Shown one piece after another: positions 31,580-43,687 of a DNA stretch of 64,000 nt. Source of the stretch: Thermococcus guaymasensis DSM 11113 (GTDB taxonomy: Archaea > Methanobacteriota_B > Thermococci > Thermococcales > Thermococcaceae). The stretch's first letter is position 1. Each line of letters begins with the position of its first letter. The stretch is taken from positions 620,001 to 684,000 of the forward strand of contig NZ_CP007140.1 of the NCBI RefSeq assembly GCF_000816105.1, given 5' to 3'. The notes under the pieces were generated by a model that saw nothing but the letters and a program-made list of their open reading frames with translations, did no database searches and was not told the origin of the DNA. The translations under genes and the position numbers were made by a program.

Positions 31580-32575
31580 TCACTCCTCCGGCTTCGGGAG
31601 GGTGACATCGACGCCGAGAACCTTCCACATGGCCTTGATCTGCTCGCGCATGACGTCTATAGCCTCGGGCTGCTTGAAGAGGTGCTTGAACCTGCCCTGG
31701 AGCTTGAGGTACTCCTCGATGGGCTTCTTGAACTCGATGGCGACGATCCTTCCGCCTTCACGGGTGACCTTGGCGCCTCCTCCAGGCGGCTGTATCTTGA
31801 TGTTGTGGAAGTCGCCGTTCTCGATCTCGAAGAGCGGCCAGACACCGGTCTCGATGGCGAGCCTCGCTATCTCGACGCCCTTCTCAAGCGGGCTCTTCCA
31901 TCCGGTGGGGCAGGTACAGTGAACCTGGACGAAGGCAGGGCCGTCCACCTTGGCGGCCTTCTTCATCTTCCTGACGAAGTCGAAGGGATTGCCTATGCTG
32001 GCGGTCGCGACGTAGGGCACCTGGTGGGCTGCAGCTATAAGCGCGACCCACTTCTTGGGCTTGTCCTCACCGATGGAGTACTTGCCGGGCGGGCTGGTGG
32101 TGGTCCAGGCACCGTAGGGGGTCGAGCTTGACCTCTGGATTCCGGTGTTCATGTAGGCCTCGTTGTCGTACATGAGATAAACCACGTTGTGCCTCCTCTC
32201 AAGCATACCGCTGAGGGCCTGCATACCGATGTCGGCGGTACCACCGTCTCCACCGATGGCCAGTATCTTGCCCTTCCTTCCGAGCTTCTTCCAAGCAGCT
32301 TCGACACCGCTTGCAGCTGCCGCGGCGTTCTCGAAGGCGACGTGCACCCACGGGACCTTCCAAGCGGTGTACGGGAAGACGGCACTAACAACTTCCATAC
32401 ATCCTGTGGCCTGGGCTATGGCGAAGGCGTTCGGGTCGCCGTACTTCTCCTCCATGGCCTCGCTGAAGGCCTTTGTGGCGAGCTTAAGAGCGATGGCACA
32501 GCCACAGCCGGCACACGCGGCGTGGCCCGGCGCCCAGTACTCGCGAGTGGTAATAGGGGGCTTCCTAACGGCCAT
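31580..32575 (-). CDS. porB: Pyruvate ferredoxin oxidoreductase subunit beta
   Basis: This 331-residue protein begins [20 protein letters not shown], matching Pyrococcus PorB. It has the cysteines CAGCGC for an Fe-S cluster and the thiamin diphosphate-binding region [12 protein letters not shown] through [13 protein letters not shown]. The ATG at 32575 follows GAGGTGAGG. It is the last gene of the por set, 10 nt after porA. The complex oxidises pyruvate to acetyl-CoA and CO2, reducing ferredoxin. Confidence 0.96.
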   Translation of the reverse strand: MAVRKPPITTREYWAPGHAACAGCGCAIALKLATKAFSEAMEEKYGDPNAFAIAQATGCMEVVSAVFPYTAWKVPWVHVAFENAAAAASGVEAAWKKLGRKGKILAIGGDGGTADIGMQALSGMLERRHNVVYLMYDNEAYMNTGIQRSSSTPYGAWTTTSPPGKYSIGEDKPKKWVALIAAAHQVPYVATASIGNPFDFVRKMKKAAKVDGPAFVQVHCTCPTGWKSPLEKGVEIARLAIETGVWPLFEIENGDFHNIKIQPPGGGAKVTREGGRIVAIEFKKPIEEYLKLQGRFKHLFKQPEAIDVMREQIKAMWKVLGVDVTLPKPEE

Positions 32576-32585
32576 TTTCCTCACC

Positions 32586-33770
32586 TCACAGGATCTCCTT
32601 CCTAAGTCCTATCCAGTTGACCTCATCAACCTTCTCTCCGTTTAGGGCCTTCTGAGCGATCGCGAGGGCCTCGTCGAGGTCCTTGAAGGTGACGTCCCTT
32701 CCTCCAAGGCCGAGGATGAAGTCAACGATCTTCGGCTTCTCCTCCTGGTTGATGAGGGCCCTGCTGAAGTCCTGGAAGAGAGCTCCACCGACGCTGAAGG
32801 TGACGTTCTTCTCGAGGAGAGCCAAGACCTTGGCCTTCTTGGCGAGCTCCCTGACCTCCTCAATTGGGAACGGTCTGTAAACGGTGAGCTTCGCAGCACC
32901 GGCCTTGATGCCCTTCTCGCGGAGGTGGTCAACGTACTCCTTGACGGTTCCGGCGAGGGAGCCCATGGTGACGAAGATTATCTCGGCGTCGTCAGTCCTG
33001 TACTCCTCAACCTTCTGGTACTTTCTACCAAAGCGCTTCTCGAACTCAGCAAAGACCTCGTCGATGACCTTCTTGGCGTTCTCGTTGGCCTGCCAGACGG
33101 TGTATCTAGCTTCCATGTAGTGGGCCGGGAAGGCGAGCGTACCCTGAGTGATCGGCCTGGCCGGGTCGAGATAGGCGTGCTTCGGCTCGTACTCGCCGAG
33201 GAACTCGTCAACGAGCTCCTGGTCGGGTATCTCGACGGGCTCGACGGTGTGAGTCAGGATGAAGGCGTCGAAGCCGACCATCGCTGGGAGGAGAACGCGC
33301 TCGTCCTCGGCGACCTTGTAGGCTATCAGAATAAGGTCCAGAGCTTCCTGGTTGTTCTCGGCGTAGAACTGGAGCCATCCCGTGTCGCGCTCGCTTATGC
33401 TGTCCTGCCAGTCGTTCCAGATGTTGATCGGAGCGCTAAGAGAACGGTTTCCAATGGCCATTACTATAGGAAGCCTCATTCCGGCGGCGATGAAGAGCAC
33501 CTCGTGCATCAGGGCTAGACCCTGAGAAGCGGTAGCGGTGAATGTCCTAACGCCGGCGGCGGAAGCACCAACACAGGCGGAAATAGCGGAGTGCTCGCTC
33601 TCGACCTTGATGAACTCCGCATCGAGCTCTCCGTTGGCGACGAACTCACTTATCTTCTCGGGGACGAGGGTTGACGGGGTAATGGGGAACGCGGCTATAA
33701 CCTTCGGCTTGGCAAGCTTCGCGGCCCAGGCAGCAGCTTCATTTGCCTTCATAACGGTCCTAATCGGCAT
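32586..33770 (-). CDS. porA: Pyruvate ferredoxin oxidoreductase subunit alpha
   Basis: This 394-residue protein has [48 protein letters not shown] and [20 protein letters not shown], all typical of 2-oxoacid ferredoxin oxidoreductase alpha subunits. Its length equals that of Pyrococcus PorA. The ATG at 33770 follows GAGGTGGTGA. It lies between porD and porB with gaps of about 10 nt, so the three are co-transcribed. Confidence 0.96.
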   Translation of the reverse strand: MPIRTVMKANEAAAWAAKLAKPKVIAAFPITPSTLVPEKISEFVANGELDAEFIKVESEHSAISACVGASAAGVRTFTATASQGLALMHEVLFIAAGMRLPIVMAIGNRSLSAPINIWNDWQDSISERDTGWLQFYAENNQEALDLILIAYKVAEDERVLLPAMVGFDAFILTHTVEPVEIPDQELVDEFLGEYEPKHAYLDPARPITQGTLAFPAHYMEARYTVWQANENAKKVIDEVFAEFEKRFGRKYQKVEEYRTDDAEIIFVTMGSLAGTVKEYVDHLREKGIKAGAAKLTVYRPFPIEEVRELAKKAKVLALLEKNVTFSVGGALFQDFSRALINQEEKPKIVDFILGLGGRDVTFKDLDEALAIAQKALNGEKVDEVNWIGLRKEIL

Positions 33771-33780
33771 CTTCACCACC

Positions 33781-34098
33781 TCACTTGGTCTCCCTAACCA
33801 TAACTATGGCACCAACAGGGCACTCGTTCGCACAAACTCCACAGCCCTTACAGTAGTCGTAGTCAAAGACCGGGTAGCCTTCCTCGTCAAGGTAGATCGC
33901 CGGCTCGGGGCAGTAGATGTAGCAGAGGTAGCACCTGGTGCACTTCTCCCTGTTGAACTCAGGCATGAAGACTCTCCAGCTTCCGGTCTTGTTAATTACG
34001 CTACTTCCTGGGATGTATGCGATGGCTCCCGGCGTCATCTTTTCGCTATACTCCTTCTGAACCCTCTCTATGTCGGCCTTAAACGGGCTCTCAGCCAT
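33781..34098 (-). CDS. porD: Pyruvate ferredoxin oxidoreductase delta (2[4Fe-4S] ferredoxin)
   Basis: This 105-residue protein has two cluster motifs, CTRCYLCYIYCP and CKGCGVCANECP. The ATG at 34098 gives MAESPFKADIERVQKEY and follows GAGGTGAT; a longer in-frame extension upstream crosses the promoter and was dropped. A TATA-like AGGTTTAAGT on the minus strand (34131-34140) gives porDAB its own promoter. It carries electrons out of the complex. Confidence 0.95.
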   Translation of the reverse strand: MAESPFKADIERVQKEYSEKMTPGAIAYIPGSSVINKTGSWRVFMPEFNREKCTRCYLCYIYCPEPAIYLDEEGYPVFDYDYCKGCGVCANECPVGAIVMVRETK

Positions 34099-34130
34099 AT
34101 GTATCACCTCTGGTGAGTTATCAGCGGGGA

Positions 34131-34140
34131 ACTTAAACCT
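34131..34140 (-). promoter_or_regulatory. porD TATA box
   Basis: Minus-strand AGGTTTAAGT lies about 35 bp before the porD ATG in the 71-bp gap after vorB. The transcript would have a leader of about 10 nt holding the ribosome-binding site. Confidence 0.5.
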
Positions 34141-34169
34141 TATGGAAACCCAAAGTTGAAAAGGAAAGA

Positions 34170-35105
34170 TCAGCCGAAGACCTCGGCAAGCTTCTTGAGT
34201 TTCTCCCACTCGCGGAGCACCCAGCTCTGGAGGATCTCAATGTCCTCTCTGGTCATGTACTTGAACCTGCCCTGGAGTTTGAGGAACTCTTCAATGGGTT
34301 TAGGCTCTTTCTTCGGGTTGGGCATGTTTATCTTGTACTTGCCGTTCTCGTACTCGAAGAGCGGGAAGTATGCGGTCTGGACTGCCAAGCGGGCAAGCTC
34401 GATGCTCTTGTCGGTCGGGGCGCGCCAACCGGTCGGGCACGGGGCGAAGAGCTGGATGAAGCTCGGGCCCGGTATCTTCTGAGCCTTCTTTAGCTTCCTT
34501 ATGAAGTCCTCTGGATAGGCCACGCTGGCGGTTGCAGCGTATGGCGGGTTGTGGGCTATGACTATGTCGATGACCTTTTTCTTCTGCCTCTTCTCAAGGA
34601 AGTGCTTCTTTCCGCCCGGAGTGTTGGTTGTCCAGGCACCGTAGGGGGTCGAGCTCGACCTCTGGATTCCGGTGTTCATGTAGGCCTCGTTGTCGTACAT
34701 TATGTAGACCGCGTCGTGGCCCCTCTCAAGGAAGCCTGAAAGCGCCTGGAGACCAATGTCGGCGGTACCACCGTCGCCGGCCCAGCCGACGACCATGACT
34801 CCGTCCTCGCCCTTGACCTTGATTCCCCTCGCCTTCAGGGCGGCCTCTATACCGCCAAGGACGGCACCGGTCGTCTCGAACGCGGTGTGGAAGAGGTTCG
34901 CATCAAGGGCGGTGTAAGGCCAGGGGCCGGCTATGATGGTCGAACAGCAAGCCGGGATGGTGAAGATGGTCTTCCTCCCGTAGGCCTTGAGGACGTAACG
35001 GAGGCCCAGGGCAGCACCACAGCCCTGGCAGGCGGTGTGGCCGGAGTAAAAGTGCTCCTCAGCGGGAATGCTCAACCTCTTCTTAACGTTCTCGGGAATC
35101 TCCAT
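34170..35105 (-). CDS. vorB: 2-ketoisovalerate ferredoxin oxidoreductase subunit beta
   Basis: This 311-residue protein is a paralogue of porB: CQGCGAALGLRYVLKA near the N-terminus, [20 protein letters not shown] and [20 protein letters not shown] for thiamin diphosphate binding. It has the length of Pyrococcus VorB. The ATG at 35105 follows GAGGTGAGAACG. With vorA, vorD and the shared gamma subunit it oxidises branched-chain 2-oxoacids to acyl-CoA. Confidence 0.95.
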   Translation of the reverse strand: MEIPENVKKRLSIPAEEHFYSGHTACQGCGAALGLRYVLKAYGRKTIFTIPACCSTIIAGPWPYTALDANLFHTAFETTGAVLGGIEAALKARGIKVKGEDGVMVVGWAGDGGTADIGLQALSGFLERGHDAVYIMYDNEAYMNTGIQRSSSTPYGAWTTNTPGGKKHFLEKRQKKKVIDIVIAHNPPYAATASVAYPEDFIRKLKKAQKIPGPSFIQLFAPCPTGWRAPTDKSIELARLAVQTAYFPLFEYENGKYKINMPNPKKEPKPIEEFLKLQGRFKYMTREDIEILQSWVLREWEKLKKLAEVFG

Positions 35106-35110
35106 CGTTC

Positions 35111-36301
35111 TCACCTCTTAAGGTGGTACCAGTCCACCTCTACATCAAGCTCGCCTTTCTCAATGATTGCCTTCATGTTCTCTGCGACCTTCTTGACGTC
35201 CGGAACTGTGAAGTCCCTGCCTCCGAGACCGACGATGTAGTTCTTCATTATCGGCCTCGCCGAGGTGTTGTAGAGCGCTCCCTTGGCCTCGTTGAAGAGT
35301 ATGCCCTCCTGGCCGAAGGAGAAGTTCCTGTCGAGGACCGCTATTCCCTTAACACTCTCGGCTATCTCCCTGAGCTCCTCCTTCGGGAACGGGCGGAACC
35401 ACCTGACCTTGGCGTAGCCGACCTTGTAGCCCTCCTTCCTGAGGAGCTCGACGGCCTCCTTGACGGTTCCCATGAGGGAGCCCATACCCATGAAGACGAA
35501 GTCGGCATCATCGACGTAGCCCTTCTCAATCATGTCGCTGTAGTCCCTGCCGAAGCGCTCACCGAACTCCTTACCGACGTCCTTGATGACCTTCTTTGCA
35601 TCTTCCATGGCCTTGGCTATCTTGTAGCGGAACTCGTAGTAGTCAGCCGGGGTTCCAAGGGCGCCGACTGAGAACGGCCTGCTGAAGTCGGCCAGGTCGT
35701 AGAGAGGCTTTCTCGGCGGGAGGAACTCGTCAACGAGCTCCTGCGGGATCATCTCGACGACGTCATAGGTGTGGCTCAGGATGAAGGCGCTCTCAACGAT
35801 CATAGCGGGCAGGTTAACGGTCTCGGCTATCTTGAAGGCCATCAGGACGCCGTCGTAGACCTCCTGGTTGTTCTCGGCGTAGAACTGCATCCAGCCAGTA
35901 TCGCGCTGGGCAAGGCTGTCTGTCTGGTCGTCCCAGACGCTCCACGGCGGAGCCATGGCACGGTTAACGTCAACCATAACTATCGGCAGTCTCGCACCGC
36001 TCGCCCAGTGGAGCATCTCGTGCATGAGGGCAAGGCCCTGGGCAGAAGTGGCCGTGAAGGCTCTCGCACCGGCCGCGGAGGCGCCTATGCACGCGGCCAT
36101 AGCGGAGTGCTCGCTCTCCACCGGAACGTACTGGAGGTTCTCGACCTCGCCGTTGGCTATGAACTCGGCAACCTTCTCAATGATGCTGGTCTGGGGGGTT
36201 ATCGGGTAAGCGGCAACTACCTGGACGCGGGCGTGCTTGACGGCGTAAGCGGCCGCGTAGTTACCACTCACAACCTTCCTAATAGGCTTGTACTCGGCCA
36301 T
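35111..36301 (-). CDS. vorA: 2-ketoisovalerate ferredoxin oxidoreductase subunit alpha
   Basis: This 396-residue protein has AAYPITPQTSIIEKVAEFIA, ESEHSAMAACIGASAAGARA and [20 protein letters not shown], clearly paralogous to porA at 32586-33770. It is separated by 1 nt from vorD and 5 nt from vorB. Substrate preference for branched-chain acids is inferred from gene order and similarity to Pyrococcus VorA. Confidence 0.95.
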   Translation of the reverse strand: MAEYKPIRKVVSGNYAAAYAVKHARVQVVAAYPITPQTSIIEKVAEFIANGEVENLQYVPVESEHSAMAACIGASAAGARAFTATSAQGLALMHEMLHWASGARLPIVMVDVNRAMAPPWSVWDDQTDSLAQRDTGWMQFYAENNQEVYDGVLMAFKIAETVNLPAMIVESAFILSHTYDVVEMIPQELVDEFLPPRKPLYDLADFSRPFSVGALGTPADYYEFRYKIAKAMEDAKKVIKDVGKEFGERFGRDYSDMIEKGYVDDADFVFMGMGSLMGTVKEAVELLRKEGYKVGYAKVRWFRPFPKEELREIAESVKGIAVLDRNFSFGQEGILFNEAKGALYNTSARPIMKNYIVGLGGRDFTVPDVKKVAENMKAIIEKGELDVEVDWYHLKR

Positions 36302-36302
36302 A

Positions 36303-36620
36303 TCACTTCTCCTCCTTCTCCATTGTTATGGCCTTAGTCGGGCACTCGTTCGCACAAATACCACAGCCCTTACAGTAGTCGTAGTCTACGGCCACGTATC
36401 CATCGGGTTTGATGTATATCGCTGGCTCTGGGCAGAACTTCCAGCAAATGTAGCACTTGACACACTTCTCCTCGTTGATAACAGGCATAAAAGTCCTCCA
36501 GTCACCTGTAAAATTGCTGAGCGTCGTTCCAAGGCTTATGGGGGCCTCTGGGTACTGCTCTGCTGACGTGAAGACGAGTTTCCTCGCCTCGACCTTCTTC
36601 TCACCAAACAGCGTGTTCAA
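36303..36620 (-). CDS. vorD: 2-ketoisovalerate ferredoxin oxidoreductase delta (ferredoxin)
   Basis: This 105-residue protein has CVKCYICWKFCP and CKGCGICANECP clusters. It begins MNTLFGEKK, as in Pyrococcus VorD, using a TTG start at 36620 preceded by a strong GGAGGGGAGGAG site. It follows porG after a 35-nt gap and is probably co-transcribed with it. Confidence 0.93.
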   Translation of the reverse strand: MNTLFGEKKVEARKLVFTSAEQYPEAPISLGTTLSNFTGDWRTFMPVINEEKCVKCYICWKFCPEPAIYIKPDGYVAVDYDYCKGCGICANECPTKAITMEKEEK

Positions 36621-36655
36621 ACTCCTCCCCTCCTCCTAAAAGGATTAAAGTAAAA

Positions 36656-37213
36656 TCAGAGCTCATAGATAACGGTCTTGTTGAACGCTTCCTCGGCGGC
36701 CTTGGCGTTCTTCTCGCCGAGGGCTCCCGAGAAGGTCTCCTTGATGGCCTCCTTGACGTAGTCGAGCTCGACTATGCCGGTAGCCTTGGCGACGGCACCG
36801 AGGATAGCGGTGTTGGTGATCGGGAGACCGAGTACGTCAAGGGCTATGGTGGTAGCATCAACGAGGGCCAGCTTGGCCGGCTTCTTCTTGAGTTTCCCAA
36901 GGACTTCCTCCTTGCTCTTCTCGGTGTTGATGATAACTATTCCGTCATCCTTGAGACCGGCGGTGACATCAACGGTGTCGAGAAGGCTCGGGTCGAGGAC
37001 GACCACAATGTCCGGCTCGTAAATCTGGGTCTTAATCCTTATCGGCTTGTCGTCAATCCTGGTGAAAGCCGTAACCGGCGCTCCACGCCTCTCAACACCG
37101 AAGAACGGGAACGCCTGGACGTACTTGCCGGCTTTGAAGGCTGCAGCGGCTAGAATGTTGGCGGCCGTAACGGCACCCTGTCCACCCCTACCATGAAAAC
37201 GTATCTCAATCAT
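36656..37213 (-). CDS. porG: Shared gamma subunit of pyruvate and 2-ketoisovalerate ferredoxin oxidoreductases
   Basis: This 185-residue protein begins [20 protein letters not shown], the gamma-subunit signature, followed by [19 protein letters not shown]. In Pyrococcus furiosus one gamma subunit serves both complexes and its gene heads the vorDAB-porDAB set, as here. It follows a GGAGGCAG-type site and a TATA box enclosed in a perfect inverted repeat (37251-37274). Confidence 0.95.
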
Positions 37214-37250
37214 CTTCCTGCCTCCTTGAGATTTTTCATCCGTAGTTAAT

Positions 37251-37274
37251 CCGAAACATTTATTTAGGTTTCGG
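37251..37274 (-). promoter_or_regulatory. porG promoter: TATA box inside a 7-bp inverted repeat
   Basis: CCGAAAC (37251-37257) and GTTTCGG (37268-37274) flank ATTTATTTAG, which on the minus strand is the TATA box CTAAATAAAT. A factor binding the repeat would compete with TBP/TFB for the whole oxidoreductase set. The factor is unknown. Confidence 0.55.
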
Positions 37275-37380
37275 TATCGTGTTAAGGAACCCTAAATGGG
37301 GGATTTTTGGGTAAAGGTGAACTTTAGGCTCCCCCAATGGTTTTTTTCGCTCATTAGTTCTCGAAAACTTTTTTAATCGA

Positions 37381-37397
37381 CTATATAGACTATATAG
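37381..37397 (+). promoter_or_regulatory. Tandem CTATATAG palindromes before the permease gene
   Basis: Two copies of the self-complementary octamer CTATATAG (37381-37388, 37390-37397) lie 12 bp before the ATG at 37410. A TTTTTTAAT element at 37370-37378 may be the TATA box, in which case the octamers cover the transcript start. Confidence 0.45.
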
Positions 37398-37409
37398 CCA
37401 GTGAGGGAT

Positions 37410-38372
37410 ATGGATGCGGTAGGAGTGGCAGTAATAGCAGTGGCATTTTATATAGCCTGGAACATTGGTTCAAATGACTCCGCCAATGCTATGGGGACCG
37501 CGGTTGGGGCAGGAATACTGAGCTTCCGCCAGGCAACGCTCACGATAGCTATATTCACCCTCCTGGGAGCATACCTTAAGGGATACAAGGTCATGAAGAC
37601 CGTTGGAAAAGGTATCGTTCCCTCTGGATACCTAACGATTGAACTTGCCGTTATAGCACTTCTCTCGGCGGGGGTATGGGTTACCATAGCCACCGTCAAG
37701 GGACTCCCCGTCTCAACAACGCAGGCGATAGTTGGGGGGGTTCTGGGCGTTGGCCTCAGCATAGGTGCCCCAATCAACTGGGCAACGATGGGAAAAATAG
37801 CTGGAGCATGGGTTTTCTCGCCGGTTCTATCGGGAATCTTCGCGGCGATTCTCTACAAGTTCTATTCGTATGTAGTCTCCAACATCAAAACCATCTCGAC
37901 AATCGAAACTCTTTACAAAGCCCTTGCAATTCTGGGCGGCTCTTATATGGCCTTCAACTTTGGGACGAACGAGGTGGCCAACGCCTCCGGCCCAATAGTT
38001 GGGGCTGGCGTCCTTGAGCCCAAAACGGCAGGTGTTCTTGTAGCCCTTAGCCTCGCCATGGGTGCCCTTACCTTCAGCTACGCGGTAATGCACACGGTCG
38101 GCAAGAAGATAACCGCCCTCGGCCCCATCTCAGCTTTTGCCGCCCAGTTCGGATCGGCAATGTCGGTAAGCTTGGCAAACATCTTCGGCCTGCCAGTCAG
38201 CTCCAGCCAGGCGATAGTTGGAGGGGTTTTGGGCGTTGGCATCATAGCGGGAGAGAAGATCGACAAAAGGGTAATCAAGGACATAATCTTCGGATGGGTT
38301 GCGACACCAACGGTGGCCGTTCTTATATCCATCATTGTCTTCAGGCTCTTCCACTTAGTCGGCCTTGTTTGA
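37410..38372 (+). CDS. PiT-family inorganic phosphate (or sulfate) permease
   Basis: This 320-residue protein has about 10 membrane spans and the duplicated PiT signature: NIGSNDSANAMGTAVGAG near residue 20 and FGTNEVANASGPIVGAG near 180. Each half also has a VSTTQAIVGG or VSSSQAIVGG motif. PiT transporters use H+ or Na+ to import phosphate; close relatives carry sulfate, and the sequence alone does not decide. The ATG at 37410 follows GTGAGGGA. The 3' end overlaps the convergent hflX gene by 18 nt. Confidence 0.9.
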   Translation: MDAVGVAVIAVAFYIAWNIGSNDSANAMGTAVGAGILSFRQATLTIAIFTLLGAYLKGYKVMKTVGKGIVPSGYLTIELAVIALLSAGVWVTIATVKGLPVSTTQAIVGGVLGVGLSIGAPINWATMGKIAGAWVFSPVLSGIFAAILYKFYSYVVSNIKTISTIETLYKALAILGGSYMAFNFGTNEVANASGPIVGAGVLEPKTAGVLVALSLAMGALTFSYAVMHTVGKKITALGPISAFAAQFGSAMSVSLANIFGLPVSSSQAIVGGVLGVGIIAGEKIDKRVIKDIIFGWVATPTVAVLISIIVFRLFHLVGLV

Positions 38373-39641
38373 GGGGTGCTCAAGTGTTATCCCCAGCCTT
38401 GTCAGTTCCTTTATCATTCCAACCTGGATCAGGGCCTCAACCTCGACCTTATCTCCGTAAGAAACGCTGAGGACTTCCCCTATGGACTCCAAAAGTCCGA
38501 GGATCTTCCCTGGATCAACTGTAGGTGGAATTACAATCCTAAACCTCTTGTACTTCGGAAGGGTGGGGATTATCTCCTCCAAAGCCCGCTTTAACTCTTC
38601 AAGGATCCCCATCTTGGCAGAGATCTTTACCACGGCTCTAACACTCGGTGCGACTTCCTCAACGATTTCCTCTATAAGTTTCTTTTTCTCCTCAACGTCT
38701 TCCGCTGTGGTCAGATCTATCTTATTCATGACTACAATTATTGGCTTGTCAAGAGCCTTAAGGTCCCTCAGGACATTTATAGATGCAAGGAGCTTTCTCC
38801 GGACTTCCCCCCAGGGCTCACTGATGTCCAAAACGAGCAGAACAACGTCAGCTTTCACTATTTCTTCAAGGGTTGAGTGGAAGGCCTCCACTATGAACGG
38901 AGGCAGATTATCAATGAAGCCAACCGTATCAGTGAGCAGAACCCTCTTTCTCCCGAGCTTAAAGCGCCTGGTCGTTGTGTCGAGAGTCGTGAACATCTGG
39001 TTCTTTGCCTCGATGTCTTCTCCAGCCAGGGCGTTGAGCAGGGTGGACTTTCCAGCGTTTGTGTATCCCGCCAAGGCTATGAGAATAAACCCCAGCCCTT
39101 CTCTCCTCTTCCGCTTTACTTCTCTGTCGGCCCTGACGCGTTCCAGCTCTTCCCTTATCTTCCCCATCCTGTAACGGACGTGCTTCAGATACTGCCGGGT
39201 CTGATACTCACCCATTCCTTTAAAACCCGCCCTATCGCCGAGTTTTATCCGCCTTATTGCCTCCTTGACGAGCGGAACCTCGTACTGAAGAGAGGCCAGC
39301 TCAACCTGAAGCTTAGCCTCTTTCGAGTGAGCCCTCTTCTCAAAGATCTCAAGGACAAGCTGCCAGCGGTCTATGATTTCAACCCGAAGCTCCTTCCAGA
39401 GGTTGTAGGCCTGAGAAGGGGTTAAGCGGTTTGCAAAGATCACCTTGTCCGGTCTGAGCTCCTTGACGAGCTCTTTGAGCTCCTCGAGCTTCCCCCTTCC
39501 GATGTTGTAGCGCGGGTGCTCCTCTCGGTTCTGCTCAAGAACGGCAAGAACCTCATAACCCGCGCTCCTCAAAAGCTCCTCAAACTCCTCCCTGCTGAGC
39601 CTCTCCCTTCGCGAGTACCTTATGACTCCTATGGCCTTCAT
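38355..39641 (-). CDS. hflX: GTPase HflX
   Basis: This 428-residue protein has an N-terminal HflX domain (EHPRYNIGRGKLEELKELVK), a coiled linker with IRRIKLGDRAGFKGMGEYQT, and a G domain with ALAGYTNAGKSTLLNAL, DTVGFIDNLPPFIVEAFHS and VMNKIDL. HflX binds ribosomes, especially under stress. The C-terminal part (RFRIVIPPTVDPGKILGLLE) is the short domain seen in archaeal homologues. It is divergent from the gene at 39740 and convergent with the permease. Confidence 0.94.
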   Translation of the reverse strand: MKAIGVIRYSRRERLSREEFEELLRSAGYEVLAVLEQNREEHPRYNIGRGKLEELKELVKELRPDKVIFANRLTPSQAYNLWKELRVEIIDRWQLVLEIFEKRAHSKEAKLQVELASLQYEVPLVKEAIRRIKLGDRAGFKGMGEYQTRQYLKHVRYRMGKIREELERVRADREVKRKRREGLGFILIALAGYTNAGKSTLLNALAGEDIEAKNQMFTTLDTTTRRFKLGRKRVLLTDTVGFIDNLPPFIVEAFHSTLEEIVKADVVLLVLDISEPWGEVRRKLLASINVLRDLKALDKPIIVVMNKIDLTTAEDVEEKKKLIEEIVEEVAPSVRAVVKISAKMGILEELKRALEEIIPTLPKYKRFRIVIPPTVDPGKILGLLESIGEVLSVSYGDKVEVEALIQVGMIKELTRLGITLEHPSNKAD

Positions 39642-39739
39642 AGTTTCTCATCCTCAGTTTGCTGGAGTGTTTAAAAAGTCATCCCTTACTATCGCAAGAT
39701 TTATAAATTTCTTTGAACCTCTAGAGTTGGTGGGTACTA

Positions 39740-42437
<2,698 letters not shown>

Positions 42438-42446
42438 GGGTCTCCC

Positions 42447-42926
42447 ATGAGAAAGCCCTACCGCAAGGTCGTGGTTGGTGGGACATTTGACAGGCTTCAC
42501 CTCGGCCACAAAGCACTTCTAAGAAAGGCCTTTGAAGTTGGAAAGTACGTTTATGTCGGCCTTACCTCAGACGAGATGATCAGGAACAAGCCCTATGCCG
42601 ACAAGATACTCCCCTACGAACTCCGCCTTGCGGATCTGCTCAAGTTCTTTGAGGTGAACGGTTACACTAACTACCGCGTCATCAAGATAAACACCGCCAT
42701 AGGCTTCGCTGATAAGATAAAGAGCCTCGAAGCAATTGTCGTCAGCGAGGAGACGTACAAGGGGGCCCTGATTGTAAACCGTGCCAGAGAAGAGAAAGGG
42801 CTCAAACCGCTGGATATAGTCACAATAAAGCTCGTGAAGAGCAGGATAGGCTCAAAAATAAGCTCGACCCTCATCAGGGCAGGACTCATCGACCCCTTTG
42901 GAAACCCCCTAAAGAAAAAGGACTAA
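42447..42926 (+). CDS. coaD: Archaeal phosphopantetheine adenylyltransferase
   Basis: This 159-residue nucleotidyltransferase has VVVGGTFDRLHLGHKALLRK (residues about 8-27, with the catalytic HxGH) and RIGSKISSTLIRAG near the C-terminus, the ISSTxIR motif. These mark the archaeal CoaD-like enzyme that makes dephospho-CoA. Its 3' end overlaps the convergent NIF3-like gene by 4 nt. Confidence 0.95.
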   Translation: MRKPYRKVVVGGTFDRLHLGHKALLRKAFEVGKYVYVGLTSDEMIRNKPYADKILPYELRLADLLKFFEVNGYTNYRVIKINTAIGFADKIKSLEAIVVSEETYKGALIVNRAREEKGLKPLDIVTIKLVKSRIGSKISSTLIRAGLIDPFGNPLKKKD

Positions 42927-43675
42927 AGTCCGGTCGGATCGTCTATGAAGAAGACATCGAGATCAAAGCGCTCCCTCACGACTTCCATGAGAGCCTTAAC
43001 GCCCAGAGTCTCCGTCTTGTAGTGTCCAGCCACAAGGACGCTCTGGGGCAGGTCGAGGGCAGTTAAGTAATCCGCGTGGCCGAATTCGCCCGTTACGAGC
43101 AGGTCAATCCCCTTCCTGTGGGCCTCCTCAAGTGCGAAGGCCCCGGCACCGCTTATCACTCCGACGGTCTTTATTTCCCTCTTTCCGAACTCGTAGGTCC
43201 TGACCGTTGTGTCGAGCTTTTCGGCTAAGACCTGTGCGACCTTCTCGATCGGCTGCGGCTCGTCAAACTCGCCCCAGAATCCTATGCTCAGGCCTCTGTA
43301 CTCCCCGAACGGCCCCTTCGGCTCAAGGCCGAGCAGTTTCAAAAGCCCAACGTTGTTCCCGACTTCAGGGTGTGCGTCCAGCGGGAGGTGGGCCGCGTAG
43401 AGGTTCAGGCCGCTCTCTATGAGGGCTTTTAGCCGCCTGTAGTGTATTCCCGTGATGTAGTCCAGCCCGCCCCATATCATGCCGTGGTGGACGACCAGCA
43501 TGTCGGCTCTTCCCCCAACGGCCCTCTCGATGGTTCTCAGCGTCGTATCAACGGCAAAGGCTACCCTCTCAACTTCCTCTTTCCCCTCAACCTGGAGGCC
43601 GTTGCTCGACTTGTCTGGATAGGCCGAAATCTGGAGGTAATCGTTGAGAAAAGACACAAGCTCGTCGCGGTTCAT
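42923..43675 (-). CDS. NIF3-family (DUF34) metal-binding protein
   Basis: This 250-residue protein has the NIF3 motifs SNGLQVEG, MLVVHHGMIWGG (metal-binding His), NLYAAHLPLDAHPEVGNN and VTGEFGHADYLTA. The family binds two metal ions; suggested roles include GTP cyclohydrolase-like or repair functions, but none is certain. The ATG at 43675 follows GGGGTGAGAAA. It shares an intergenic region with divergent elp3 containing repeated ATTCAC half-sites. Confidence 0.9.
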   Translation of the reverse strand: MNRDELVSFLNDYLQISAYPDKSSNGLQVEGKEEVERVAFAVDTTLRTIERAVGGRADMLVVHHGMIWGGLDYITGIHYRRLKALIESGLNLYAAHLPLDAHPEVGNNVGLLKLLGLEPKGPFGEYRGLSIGFWGEFDEPQPIEKVAQVLAEKLDTTVRTYEFGKREIKTVGVISGAGAFALEEAHRKGIDLLVTGEFGHADYLTALDLPQSVLVAGHYKTETLGVKALMEVVRERFDLDVFFIDDPTGL

Positions 43676-43687
43676 TTTCTCACCCCT

